Positions 17,157-27,912 of a stretch of DNA of 64,000 nt are shown one piece after another (within the stretch, counting starts at the first letter, position 1; the number at the start of each line of letters is the position of its first letter). Source of the stretch: Streptomyces griseochromogenes (lineage in GTDB: Bacteria; Actinomycetota; Actinomycetes; Streptomycetales; Streptomycetaceae); assembly GCF_001542625.1 (NCBI RefSeq), contig NZ_CP016279.1, positions 8,494,001 to 8,558,000 of the forward strand. The letters are read 5' to 3'. The notes beneath the pieces were generated by a model that was given only the letters and a program-made list of their open reading frames with translations, had not been told where the DNA came from and made no database searches. The translations under genes were made by a program, and so were the position numbers.

Positions 17157-19883
17157 CTAGTGCGCTGCCGACTCCCAGTCCGGGCCCACGCCCACGGAGA
17201 CGTCGAGGGGCGCCCTCAGGTGGACCGCTTCGGCCATCTCGCGGCGGACGATCTCCTCGGTGGCCTCGCGCTCGCCGGGGGCGATCTCCAGGACGATTTC
17301 GTCGTGGACCTGGAGCAGCATGCGGGACTTGAGGTCCGCCTCGCGCAGGGCCCGGTCGACCTTGAGCATGGCGATCTTGACGATGTCCGCCGCCGTGCCC
17401 TGGATCGGCGCGTTCAGGGCCATGCGCTCGGCCGCCTCGCGGCGCTGGCGGTTGTCGCTGTTGAGGTCGGGGAGGTAGCGGCGGCGACCGAAGAGGGTCG
17501 CCGTGTAGCCCGTCGCCCGGGCCTCGTCGACCGCGCGGCGGAGGTAGTCCCGGACCCCGCCGAACCGCTCGAAGTAGGTGTCCATCAGGGCGCGCGCCTC
17601 GGCCGCGTCGATGTTCAGCTGCTGGGAGAGGCCGAAGGCGGAGAGGCCGTAGGCCAGGCCGTACGACATCGCCTTGATCTTGCGGCGCATCTCCGCGTCC
17701 ACCGCGTCCCGCCCGACCGAGAAGACCTGCGAGGCGACCGTGGTGTGCAGGTCCTCGCCGGAGGTGAACGCCTCGATGAGGCCCTCGTCCTCGGAGAGGT
17801 GGGCCATCACCCGCAGCTCGATCTGGCTGTAGTCGGCGGTCATCAGGGACTCGAAGCCCTCGCCGACCACGAAGCCACGGCGGATCGCCCGGCCCTCGTC
17901 GGTGCGGACCGGGATGTTCTGCAGGTTCGGGTCCGTGGAGGACAGGCGGCCGGTCGCGGCCACCGTCTGGTTGAAGGTGGTGTGGATACGGCGGTCGCCC
18001 GCGATGGTCTTGATCAGGCCCTCGACCGTGACGCGCAGCTTCGCCTGCTCGCGGTGCCGGAGCATGATCACCGGCAGTTCGTTGTCGGTCTGGGTGGCGA
18101 GCCAGGCCAGGGCGTCGGCGTCGGTGGTGTAGCCGGTCTTGGTCTTCTTGGTCTTGGGCAGGGCCAGCTCGCCGAAGAGGACCTCCTGGAGCTGCTTGGG
18201 CGAGCCCAGGTTGAACTCGTGGCCCGCGGCCGCGTGTGCCTCCTTCACGGCCTGCTGGACGGCACCCGCGAACGTCTGCTCCATCGCTTCGAGGTGCGCG
18301 CGGTCGGCCGCGATGCCGTGGCGCTCCATGCGGGCCAGCAGAGCGGAGGTGGGCAGCTCCATGTCCCCCAGGAGGTCGGCGGCGCCGACCTCCTCCAGGC
18401 GCGCCTCGAAGGCCTCGCCCAGGTCGAGGACGGCACGGGCCTGGATCATCAGCGCCTCGGCCTCGGCGCCGTCGTCCGCGCCGAAGGCCAGCTGGCCGTC
18501 GGCCGCGGCGGCGGGGGCCAGCTCGCGGTGCAGGTACTCCAGGGACAGCGCGTCCAGGTCGAAGGAGCGGCGGCCCGGCTTGACCAGGTAGGCGGCGAGC
18601 GCGGTGTCCATGCCGACGCCCTCGACGCTCCAGCCGTGCTCGGCGAAGACGCGCATGGCGCCCTTGGCGCTGTGGAACACCTTGGGCCGGGCGGCGTCGG
18701 CGAGCCAGGCCGCGAACGCGTTCTCGTCGGCCTCGTCCAGCTCGGCGGGGTCGAACCAGGCGGCGGCGCCCTGGGCCGCGGCGAGCGCGACCTCGGCGAC
18801 CGAGCCGGTGCCCAGCGCCCAGGTGTCGACGGTGGCGACGCCGAGGGTCCCCGTGCCGTGCTCGGCGAGCCAGGGGGCCAGCTCGCCGGTGCCGAGGACC
18901 GTGCCGTCCAGTTCCACGCCCTCCGCGGCAACCGGGGTGACCTCGGCCTCCTCGGAGCCCGGGTCGACCGCGAAGAGCCGCTCGCGCAGGGAGGGGTTGC
19001 GGATCTCCAGGGTGTCCAGGACCAGCGCGACGGTCTTGCGGTCGTACGGAGCCCGCTCCAGGTCGGTGACCGTCTTCGGCAGCTCGACCTGCCGCTCCAG
19101 CTCGGTGAGGCGGCGGTTGAGCTTGACCGACTCCAGGTGGTCGCGGAGGTTCTGCCCGGCCTTGCCCTTGACCTCGTCGACACGCTCGACCAGCTCCGCG
19201 AACGAGCCGAACTGGTTGATCCACTTCGCCGCGGTCTTCTCGCCGACGCCGGGGATGCCGGGGAGGTTGTCGGACGGGTCGCCGCGCAGGGCCGCGAAGT
19301 CGGGGTACTGGGCGGGCGTCAACCCGTACTTCTCGACAACCTTCTCCGGGGTGAAGCGGGTCAACTCCGAGACGCCCTTCGTCGGGTACAGCACGGTCGT
19401 GTTCTCGGTGACCAGCTGGAAAGAGTCGCGGTCGCCGGTGACGATCAGCACCTCGAAGCCCTCGGCCTCGGCCTGGGTGGCGAGGGTGGCGATGACGTCG
19501 TCCGCCTCGAAGCCCTCGACGGCGAAGCGCGGTGCGTGCATCGCGTCGAGCAGCTCGCCGATCAGCTCGACCTGGCCCTTGAACTCGTCCGGGGTCTTGG
19601 AGCGGTTCGCCTTGTACTCGGTGAACTGCTCGGAGCGCCAGGTCTTGCGGGAGACGTCGAACGCCACCGCGAAGTGCGTGGGCGCCTCGTCGCGCAGGGT
19701 GTTGGCCAGCATCGACGCGAAGCCGTAGATCGCGTTCGTCGGCTGGCCGGTCGCGGTCGTGAAGTTCTCCGCGGGCAGCGCGAAGAACGCGCGATAGGCC
19801 AGCGAGTGCCCGTCCATGAGCATCAGCCGGGGACGGGTGCCGCCGGGGTTCTTGTCGGTCTTCTTCGATGCTGTCTCTGCCAC
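17157..19883 (-). CDS. polA: DNA polymerase I
   Basis: A 908-residue DNA polymerase I used in Okazaki-fragment processing and repair. The 5'-nuclease domain (about residues 15-310) has LMLMDGHSLAYRAFFALP, FAVAFDVSRKTWRSEQF and VTGDRDSFQLV. The middle domain (about 330-500) corresponds to the 3'-5' exonuclease fold, but the D-x-E metal-ligand motif is not visible (LGVATVDTWA in its place), so proofreading is probably absent, as in other actinobacterial Pol I. The polymerase domain has FNQTVAATGRLSSTDPNLQNIPVR (motif A region), MTADYSQIELRVMAHLS, RRKIKAMSYGLAYGLSAFGLS and LQVHDEIVLE (motif C). The GTG start gives VAETASKKTDKNPGG; the frame stays open for thousands of bases upstream because of composition. 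Confidence 0.97.
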   Translation of the reverse strand: MAETASKKTDKNPGGTRPRLMLMDGHSLAYRAFFALPAENFTTATGQPTNAIYGFASMLANTLRDEAPTHFAVAFDVSRKTWRSEQFTEYKANRSKTPDEFKGQVELIGELLDAMHAPRFAVEGFEADDVIATLATQAEAEGFEVLIVTGDRDSFQLVTENTTVLYPTKGVSELTRFTPEKVVEKYGLTPAQYPDFAALRGDPSDNLPGIPGVGEKTAAKWINQFGSFAELVERVDEVKGKAGQNLRDHLESVKLNRRLTELERQVELPKTVTDLERAPYDRKTVALVLDTLEIRNPSLRERLFAVDPGSEEAEVTPVAAEGVELDGTVLGTGELAPWLAEHGTGTLGVATVDTWALGTGSVAEVALAAAQGAAAWFDPAELDEADENAFAAWLADAARPKVFHSAKGAMRVFAEHGWSVEGVGMDTALAAYLVKPGRRSFDLDALSLEYLHRELAPAAAADGQLAFGADDGAEAEALMIQARAVLDLGEAFEARLEEVGAADLLGDMELPTSALLARMERHGIAADRAHLEAMEQTFAGAVQQAVKEAHAAAGHEFNLGSPKQLQEVLFGELALPKTKKTKTGYTTDADALAWLATQTDNELPVIMLRHREQAKLRVTVEGLIKTIAGDRRIHTTFNQTVAATGRLSSTDPNLQNIPVRTDEGRAIRRGFVVGEGFESLMTADYSQIELRVMAHLSEDEGLIEAFTSGEDLHTTVASQVFSVGRDAVDAEMRRKIKAMSYGLAYGLSAFGLSQQLNIDAAEARALMDTYFERFGGVRDYLRRAVDEARATGYTATLFGRRRYLPDLNSDNRQRREAAERMALNAPIQGTAADIVKIAMLKVDRALREADLKSRMLLQVHDEIVLEIAPGEREATEEIVRREMAEAVHLRAPLDVSVGVGPDWESAAH

Positions 19884-20252
19884 GCCCCCGATCCTGCCAC
19901 GGCCCACTGACACTCCGGTGCGGTCGGCTCCGCCGGGGTGCCGGGGACGTCCGCCGGCGGCCGCTCGTCGCGAGAGGAAACCGTGCGGGGAAACGGCGAG
20001 AGGAAGAGGGACAAGAGGAGGGGCACGCCACGGCGGTGGAGAGCGGGCGGGTGTGACGGTCGTCACCATGAGGGGGGTTCGGCACCGCCGGACAGCGCCG
20101 TCGGGGCGCATCGCCGTTGCGGCGGGAAGAAGATGAGCGGCACCGGGCGCCCGAGGCCTCGCGGTCCGGCAAACCCGGCTCTCTCGATTGTCGGCGGCCC
20201 GTGGGAGGATCGGGACCTTATTACTCACACGCAGTGCGAAGAGGAGCGTGCG
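19884..20252. promoter_or_regulatory. Divergent polA / oxidoreductase intergenic region
   Basis: About 370 bases without a gene. It includes repeat copy B (20082-20125) and a perfect palindrome GTGACG-GT-CGTCAC at 20053-20066 that could be an operator for either gene. AGGAG at 20241-20245 is the ribosome binding site of the oxidoreductase. I could not assign promoter hexamers confidently. Confidence 0.4.
20082..20125. repeat. Intergenic repeat, copy B (upstream of polA)
   Basis: This is the second copy of the 44-base element found at 16742-16785 (36/44 identical, no gaps, same orientation). The pair brackets the polA gene. Confidence 0.7.
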
Positions 20253-22601
<2,349 letters not shown>

Positions 22602-22649
22602 GCGTTTGCTCAGCCAAGAGACAGGCGTACGACGAACGGAGCCGGGCCC

Positions 22650-23141
22650 ATGGGTGAGCAGCAGCAGGTGAAATTCCCGCAGGAGGTCATCGACGAGTAC
22701 GCCGCACTCGGCGTCGACCTTCCCGCGCTGTTCTCGGCGGGCCACCTCGGGGCGCGGATGAGCGTGCAGATCCTGGAGGCCTCGGCGGAGCGGGTCGTCG
22801 GGACGATGCCCGTGGAGGGCAACACCCAGCCCTACGGCCTGCTGCACGGGGGTGCCTCCGCGGTGCTGGCGGAGACCTTGGGCTCGATCGGCTCCATGCT
22901 GCACGGCGGCACCTCGAAGATCGCGGTCGGCGTGGACCTGAACTGCACGCACCACCGCGGCGTCCGCTCGGGTCTGGTGACCGGCGTGGCCACGCCCGTG
23001 CACCTGGGCCGGTCGACGGCGACGTACGAGATCGTGATCAGCGACGAGGAGGGCCGCCGGGTGTGCAGCGCCCGGCTGACCTGTCTGCTGAGGGACGTCC
23101 GCAAGGGCGACGAGGTGCACGTACAGGGCAAGGGCGCCTGA
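22650..23141 (+). CDS. PaaI-family hotdog thioesterase
   Basis: A 163-residue hotdog-fold thioesterase of the PaaI/YbdB type, expected to hydrolyse acyl- or aryl-CoA in the cytoplasm. The diagnostic stretch NTQPYGLLHGGASAVLAETLGSIGS contains the HGG motif on the central helix; KIAVGVDLNCTHHRGVRSGLVTG and GRSTATYEIVISDEEGRRVCSARLTC complete the sheet. It starts 48 bases after the oxidoreductase stop on the same strand and could be co-transcribed with it, although no functional link is obvious. Confidence 0.92.
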   Translation: MGEQQQVKFPQEVIDEYAALGVDLPALFSAGHLGARMSVQILEASAERVVGTMPVEGNTQPYGLLHGGASAVLAETLGSIGSMLHGGTSKIAVGVDLNCTHHRGVRSGLVTGVATPVHLGRSTATYEIVISDEEGRRVCSARLTCLLRDVRKGDEVHVQGKGA

Positions 23142-23150
23142 CAGCGTCCC

Positions 23151-23172
23151 GGCGGGGCCGTCGGGCCCCGCC
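23151..23172 (+). terminator. Terminator after the thioesterase gene
   Basis: A 9-bp GC stem (GGCGGGGCC / GGCCCCGCC) with a 4-base loop, 10 bases after the thioesterase stop. Confidence 0.75.
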
Positions 23173-23844
23173 GAACCGTCACCCCCGCCCGGTCGGCAGG
23201 ACCACCGGGCCGAAGAACCGCCCCTTGGAGTGACCGGCATGGGGCACGCGCCTCGAAGTGGCGTCAAGAGAGCGGCACCGCTGGCCAGTTGACGGCCCGC
23301 CAGGTCCTCAGTGGCCCGCGGAGGCCGGCCCGGCGGCCGACGGCCGGCCGCGCCACCCCAACCGGCAACGCCGCCAGCCGCGTTCCGCACCCCGCGCCCG
23401 GAATCGCGAAGAAGTTCCGAAGCCTCGACTTCCCTTCGCCGACGTAACTCTACGTAATACGCGTGCAATACACATTTGCGCTTTCCCCCCTGGTTCCCCT
23501 TGTACACGGCGCTCCTCCGCAACCCCGGAAGTCGCCTGCAGCAACGGTGACGCGTAATCACCAAAACCACTGAGACACCTGAACAGATCATGGTGAATCC
23601 TGCAGGTTCTCAGAATGCGGACGGGGCGAATCGGCCTGAATTCCAGCTTTCCCCCCGCGCTGCACCGCTCTGCATTACCTCGTGTCATAACAAGAGCGTC
23701 ACAGCCTTGGTCAAGCTCTCCTCCACGTTCCCCACACACGCTTAGAGTCACGGCCAGTCACCGCTCCACCGCGAGTGCGGTACCGGCGCGGCACCCGTCG
23801 TTCCTCGACAGAGGGGGCGAACGTGCCTGCGGAAAGGATCGATT
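23173..23844. promoter_or_regulatory. Long leader/promoter region of the branched-chain amino acid importer
   Basis: About 670 bases without a recognisable gene. From about 23440 the sequence is clearly lower in G+C than its surroundings, as promoters often are here. A hairpin at 23570-23613 (CTGAGA+ACCTG pairing with CAGGT+TCTCAG, one bulged base, 21-base loop) and a TAGAGT at 23743-23748 that could be a -10 hexamer are the only visible signals. The open minus-strand frame at 23308-23751 has no coding character. Confidence 0.45.
23570..23613 (+). promoter_or_regulatory. Hairpin in the leader of the liv operon
   Basis: An 11-bp stem interrupted by one bulged C, with a 21-base loop, about 230 bases before the first gene of the importer. 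It lies in the low-G+C segment, where a chance stem of this length is less likely than in the surrounding GC-rich DNA. It might be an attenuator-like leader or the end of a small RNA. Confidence 0.35.
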
Positions 23845-25071
23845 GTGCGACAGCGTTCTCTGGTGATTCTTACCTCCGTGCTGACCACCGGAGCTCTGAC
23901 CCTCACCGCTTGTGGCTCCCGCGACAAAGACAACAAGGGTGGCGGTGACGGTGGCAACGTGACGGTCACGATCGGCGTCGACGCCCCGCTGACCGGCCAG
24001 AACTCCGCGACGGGACTCGGTATCCAGTACGGCGCCCAGATCGCCGTCGACGACGCCAACAAGAACAAGACCGTCCCGGGCGTCACCTTCAAGATCAAGG
24101 CCCTGGACGACAAGGCGATTCCGGCCACCGGCCAGCAGAACGCCACCCAGCTCGTCTCGGACAAGAACGTGCTCGGCGTCGTCGGCCCGCTCAACTCCGG
24201 TGTGGCCACGCAGATGCAGCAGGTCTTCGCCACGGCCAACCTGGTGCAGATCTCGCCGTCCAACACCGCGCCCGAGCTGACCCAGGGCAAGAACTGGCAG
24301 ACCAGCAAGTCCCGTGCGTTCAAGACCTACTTCCGCACCGCGACCACCGACGCGCTGCAGGGTGCCTACGCGGCGGACTACGCCTACAACGGCATCCACA
24401 AGAAGAAGGCGTTCGTCGTCGACGACAAGCAGACCTACGGCGCGGGCCTCTCCAAGATCTTCAAGGAGCAGTTCACCAAGCAGGGCGGCAAGGTCATCGG
24501 CACCGACCACATCAACGTGGGCGACCGCGACTTCTCCACGCTGGCCACCAAGATCAAGAACTCGGGCGCCGACCTGCTGTACTACGGCGGCCAGTACGAC
24601 GAGTCCCAGGTGCTGACCAAGCAGCTCAAGGACGCCGGCGCCAAGATCCCGCTGTTCGGCGGTGACGGCATGTTCACCCCGACCTACATCAAGACCGCGG
24701 GCAAGGCGGCCGAGGGCGACCTGGTGACCTCGATCGGTGTCCCGGTCGACACCCTGCCCGCCGCCAAGGACTTCGTGGCCACCTACAAGGCCAAGAAGTA
24801 CCCCGGTGACTACGGCACCTACGGCTCCTACGCCTACGACGCCACCACGGCGATCATCAAGGCGGTCGCCTCGGTCGTGAAGGACGGCAAGATTCCGGAC
24901 GACGCCCGCGCCCAGGTCGTCGACGGTGTCCAGAAGAGCTCCTTCGACGGCATCTCCGGCAAGATCGCGTTCGACGAGTACGGCGACACCACGAACAAGC
25001 AGCTGACCGTCTACCAGGTCACCAAGGGCGCGTGGAAGTCCGTCAAGAGCGGCGTCGCCAACCCGAAGTAA
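23845..25071 (+). CDS. livK: Branched-chain amino acid ABC transporter, substrate-binding lipoprotein
   Basis: A 408-residue periplasmic-type binding protein (Peripla_BP_6). The lipoprotein signal MRQRSLVILTSVLTTGALTL ends in the lipobox LTAC with the lipidated Cys at residue 23, so the mature protein is tethered to the outer face of the membrane. VTIGVDAPLTGQNSATGLGIQYGAQIAVDDAN and VLGVVGPLNSGVATQMQQVFA are typical of the Leu/Ile/Val-binding family, as is LLYYGGQYDESQVLTKQLKDAG. The GTG start follows GGAAAGGA. It opens a five-gene importer operon. The ligand is likely a branched-chain or related amino acid; this family also binds amides and aromatics, so specificity is an inference. Confidence 0.93.
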   Translation: MRQRSLVILTSVLTTGALTLTACGSRDKDNKGGGDGGNVTVTIGVDAPLTGQNSATGLGIQYGAQIAVDDANKNKTVPGVTFKIKALDDKAIPATGQQNATQLVSDKNVLGVVGPLNSGVATQMQQVFATANLVQISPSNTAPELTQGKNWQTSKSRAFKTYFRTATTDALQGAYAADYAYNGIHKKKAFVVDDKQTYGAGLSKIFKEQFTKQGGKVIGTDHINVGDRDFSTLATKIKNSGADLLYYGGQYDESQVLTKQLKDAGAKIPLFGGDGMFTPTYIKTAGKAAEGDLVTSIGVPVDTLPAAKDFVATYKAKKYPGDYGTYGSYAYDATTAIIKAVASVVKDGKIPDDARAQVVDGVQKSSFDGISGKIAFDEYGDTTNKQLTVYQVTKGAWKSVKSGVANPK

Positions 25072-25180
25072 CCAAACCGAACTCTCCGCACCACCAGGGC
25101 CGCGCGGCGCAGACCACCGTCACCGCGCGGCCCGCCTTCTACGCCCCCCTTGACTCTCCCCACCACATGGAGGCCATGCG

Positions 25181-26119
25181 GTGAACACCCTGCCGCAGCA
25201 GCTGGCCAACGGGCTGTTCCTCGGCTCGATGTACGGGCTGATCGCCATCGGCTACACGATGGTGTACGGCATCGTCCAGCTCATCAACTTCGCCCACGGC
25301 GAGATCTTCATGACCGGAGGTTTCGGCGCCCTCACGGTCTACCTCGTCCTGCCGGACGGCATATCCATGTGGATAGCCCTGCCGGCGATGCTCATCGGCG
25401 GCGCACTGGTCGCCGTGCTCATCGCCGTCGGCGCGGAGCGCTTCGCCTACCGTCCACTGCGCGGCGCACCACGCCTCGCCCCCCTGATCACCGCGATCGG
25501 CCTGTCGCTCGCTCTGCAGCAGGCGGTCTTCAACTGGTACCACGTCGACGGCGACGCCAAGTCCGCCCGGGTCTTCCCGCAGTTGCCGTTCGGCCCGCTG
25601 CACATCGGCTCCGTGACCGTGCAGAGCGGTGACGTCTTCCTGATCATCGCCGCCCCGCTGTGCATGGCGGTCCTCGCCTTCTTCGTCCGGCTCTCCCGCA
25701 CCGGCCGCGCCATGCAGGCCACCGCCCAGGACCCGGACACCGCCCAGCTGATGGGCATCGACACCAACCGCATCATCGTCATCGCCTTCGCCATCGGCGG
25801 CTTCTTCGCCGCCGTCGCCGGTGTGTCGTACGGGCTCAAGTACGGTTCCGTCTCCTACGACATGGGCTTCATCGCCGGTCTGAAGGCGTTCACCGCGGCC
25901 GTCCTCGGCGGTATCGGCAACATCTACGGTGCCATGCTCGGCGGTCTCGTCCTCGGCGTGGCCGAGGCCATGGCCACCGCGTACATCTCCAACATCCCCG
26001 GCATGCAGCAGCTCGGCGGAGGCGGCTGGGCCGCCGTGTGGGCCTTCGTCCTCCTCATCCTCGTACTCCTCTTCAGGCCACAAGGCCTGCTCGGCGAACG
26101 CGTCGCGGACAGGGCGTGA
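25181..26119 (+). CDS. livH: Branched-chain amino acid ABC transporter permease (LivH type)
   Basis: A 312-residue permease with about eight hydrophobic helices. The opening NTLPQQLANGLFLGSMYGLIAIGYTMVYGIVQLINFAHGEIFM is the LivH signature; KAFTAAVLGGIGNIYGAMLGGLVLGVAEAM is the cytoplasmic loop that contacts the ATPase. It forms the channel as a heterodimer with the LivM-type subunit. The GTG start is preceded by GGAGG. The stop overlaps a possible GTG start of the next gene, which supports translational coupling. Confidence 0.95.
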   Translation: MNTLPQQLANGLFLGSMYGLIAIGYTMVYGIVQLINFAHGEIFMTGGFGALTVYLVLPDGISMWIALPAMLIGGALVAVLIAVGAERFAYRPLRGAPRLAPLITAIGLSLALQQAVFNWYHVDGDAKSARVFPQLPFGPLHIGSVTVQSGDVFLIIAAPLCMAVLAFFVRLSRTGRAMQATAQDPDTAQLMGIDTNRIIVIAFAIGGFFAAVAGVSYGLKYGSVSYDMGFIAGLKAFTAAVLGGIGNIYGAMLGGLVLGVAEAMATAYISNIPGMQQLGGGGWAAVWAFVLLILVLLFRPQGLLGERVADRA

Positions 26120-26124
26120 GCAGC

Positions 26125-27906
26125 ATGACCGACACCACCACCAAGGCTCCGGCCGCGGCCGGGCGCGGGCCCGTCCCGCTGCCCGCGGCAGTCGCCCGGC
26201 TGCTCATCGCCGTCGGCGCCGTGGGCACCATCGCCAGCACCTTCCTCAGCTGGACCTGGACGCCCGACTTCCCGGGCGACCTGACCTTCTACGGCTACCC
26301 GGCCGGCCTGCAGATCCTCGCCCTCGTGGGCGGAGCCCTCACCCTGCTGTTCGGGCTCACCCTGTGGAACGTGAAGGGGCTGCGCTGGCTGAACCCGGCG
26401 AACGCCACCTCCCCCGTCCTGCTGACGGCCCTGTCGGCCTTCGCCGTCTGCTGGTTCACCGGCATCGCCATCGCCGTCGACCTCGGCGGCCTGGTCAACC
26501 TCGACCCCGGTGGCTTCGTGGCGATGGCGGCCTCCGCGCTGCCCGTCGTCGGCGCCCTGGCCCTGCCCCACCCGGCTCCGGGCACCGGCGTCCGCGGCTA
26601 CCTCACCAAGCCCCAGCAGCCCCGCCCCGGCAAGCTGTCCCCGCTCGCCGAGCGCGGCATCATCACCGCCGGCACCGCGATCGCCCTGGTGGCCTTCACC
26701 TACGGCATCGGCATCGACAACGACGCCAGCGAGACCTTCATCGGCTTCCTGCTGCTCCTCGTCTTCGCCGCCTGGGGCCTGATGCACACCGGTCTCGTCG
26801 ACCGCTTCGCGACGATCTCGGCCCAGCACAAGGCGTTCGCCTCGACGCTCGCCTTCGTCGCCGCGGTGGTCTTCCCCTTCACCCAGAGCGACGACCACAA
26901 CGCCAACGTCGGCGTGAACATCCTGATCTTCGCCACCGTCGCCCTCGGTCTGAACATCGTCGTCGGCCTCACCGGTCTGCTCGACCTCGGTTACGTCGCG
27001 TTCCTCGGCGTGGGCGCCTACGCGGCCGCCCTGGTCTCCGGTTCGGAGTACTCCCGGTTCTCCGGTGTGCACTTCCCGTTCTGGGCCGCCGCCCTCACCG
27101 GCATGGCCGCCTCGCTGGTCTTCGGTGTGCTGATCGGTGCGCCGACCCTGCGGCTGCGCGGCGACTACCTGGCCATCGTCACGCTCGGCTTCGGTGAGAT
27201 CTTCCGTATCACCGTCAACAACCTCGACGGTGACTCCGGACCGAACATCACCCGCGGCCCCAACGGCATCACCCAGATCCCGGACCTGAACATCTTCGGG
27301 TTCAACCTGGGCGAGGCACACGACATCGGCGGGTTCACCCTGGGCCGGTTCGCCAACTACCTGTTCCTGATGCTCATCGTCACGGCGATCGTCGTGCTCG
27401 TCTTCACCCGCGCCTCCGACTCCCGCATCGGCCGCTCCTGGATCGCCATCCGCGAGGACGAGACCGCCGCCACCGCCATGGGCATCAACGGCTTCCGCGT
27501 CAAGCTGGTCGCCTTCGCCCTCGGCGCCTCCCTCGCGGGCCTCGCCGGCACGGTGATGGCGCACGTCAACTACAGCGTGAACCCGCAGCCGTACCAGTTC
27601 GCGGGCGCCGCCCCGCCCAACTCGGCCTTCCTGCTGGCCGCCGTCGTCCTCGGCGGCATGGGCACCGTCAGCGGCCCGCTGCTCGGCGCGAGCGTGCTCT
27701 ACCTGGTCCCGGAGAAGCTCCAGTTCCTGCAGAACTACGAGCTGTTCGCCTTCGGTATCGCGCTGATCCTGCTGATGCGCTTCCGGCCGGAGGGCATCAT
27801 CGCCAACCGCCGCCGCCAGCTGGAGTTCCACGAGACCGGCCAGCTCGACGTCCCGGCGCAAGCGACGCTGAGCGACGATCCGGCCGTCACCAAGGCAGGG
27901 GCGTGA
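26125..27906 (+). CDS. livM: Branched-chain amino acid ABC transporter permease (LivM type), long N-terminal extension
   Basis: A 593-residue permease; ordinary LivM proteins are about 300-400 residues. The core begins near residue 270 (VGVNILIFATVALGLNIVVGLTGLLDLGYVAFLGVGAYAAAL) and includes RLRGDYLAIVTLGFGEIFRI, the SRIGRSWIAIREDETAATAMGIN coupling loop and VVLGGMGTVSGPLLGASVLY. The first 260 residues add several further hydrophobic helices (LLIAVGAVGTIASTFLSW, LQILALVGGALTLLFGL, AFAVCWFTGIAIAVDL, FIGFLLLLVFAAWGLM), a form seen in Streptomyces. ATG 26125 has AGGG at a good distance; GTG 26116, overlapping the previous stop, is the alternative. Confidence 0.92.
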   Translation: MTDTTTKAPAAAGRGPVPLPAAVARLLIAVGAVGTIASTFLSWTWTPDFPGDLTFYGYPAGLQILALVGGALTLLFGLTLWNVKGLRWLNPANATSPVLLTALSAFAVCWFTGIAIAVDLGGLVNLDPGGFVAMAASALPVVGALALPHPAPGTGVRGYLTKPQQPRPGKLSPLAERGIITAGTAIALVAFTYGIGIDNDASETFIGFLLLLVFAAWGLMHTGLVDRFATISAQHKAFASTLAFVAAVVFPFTQSDDHNANVGVNILIFATVALGLNIVVGLTGLLDLGYVAFLGVGAYAAALVSGSEYSRFSGVHFPFWAAALTGMAASLVFGVLIGAPTLRLRGDYLAIVTLGFGEIFRITVNNLDGDSGPNITRGPNGITQIPDLNIFGFNLGEAHDIGGFTLGRFANYLFLMLIVTAIVVLVFTRASDSRIGRSWIAIREDETAATAMGINGFRVKLVAFALGASLAGLAGTVMAHVNYSVNPQPYQFAGAAPPNSAFLLAAVVLGGMGTVSGPLLGASVLYLVPEKLQFLQNYELFAFGIALILLMRFRPEGIIANRRRQLEFHETGQLDVPAQATLSDDPAVTKAGA

Positions 27907-27912
27907 AGAACC

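Noticed and set aside
16695..19910. A 1071-codon plus-strand open frame opposite polA.
   Set aside because: It is the antisense of polA with the Val/Leu/Gly/Arg-rich composition of shadow frames and no conserved motif.
23308..23751. A 147-codon minus-strand frame in the importer leader.
   Set aside because: No ribosome binding site, no third-position G+C bias and no recognisable protein; the region is better explained as regulatory.
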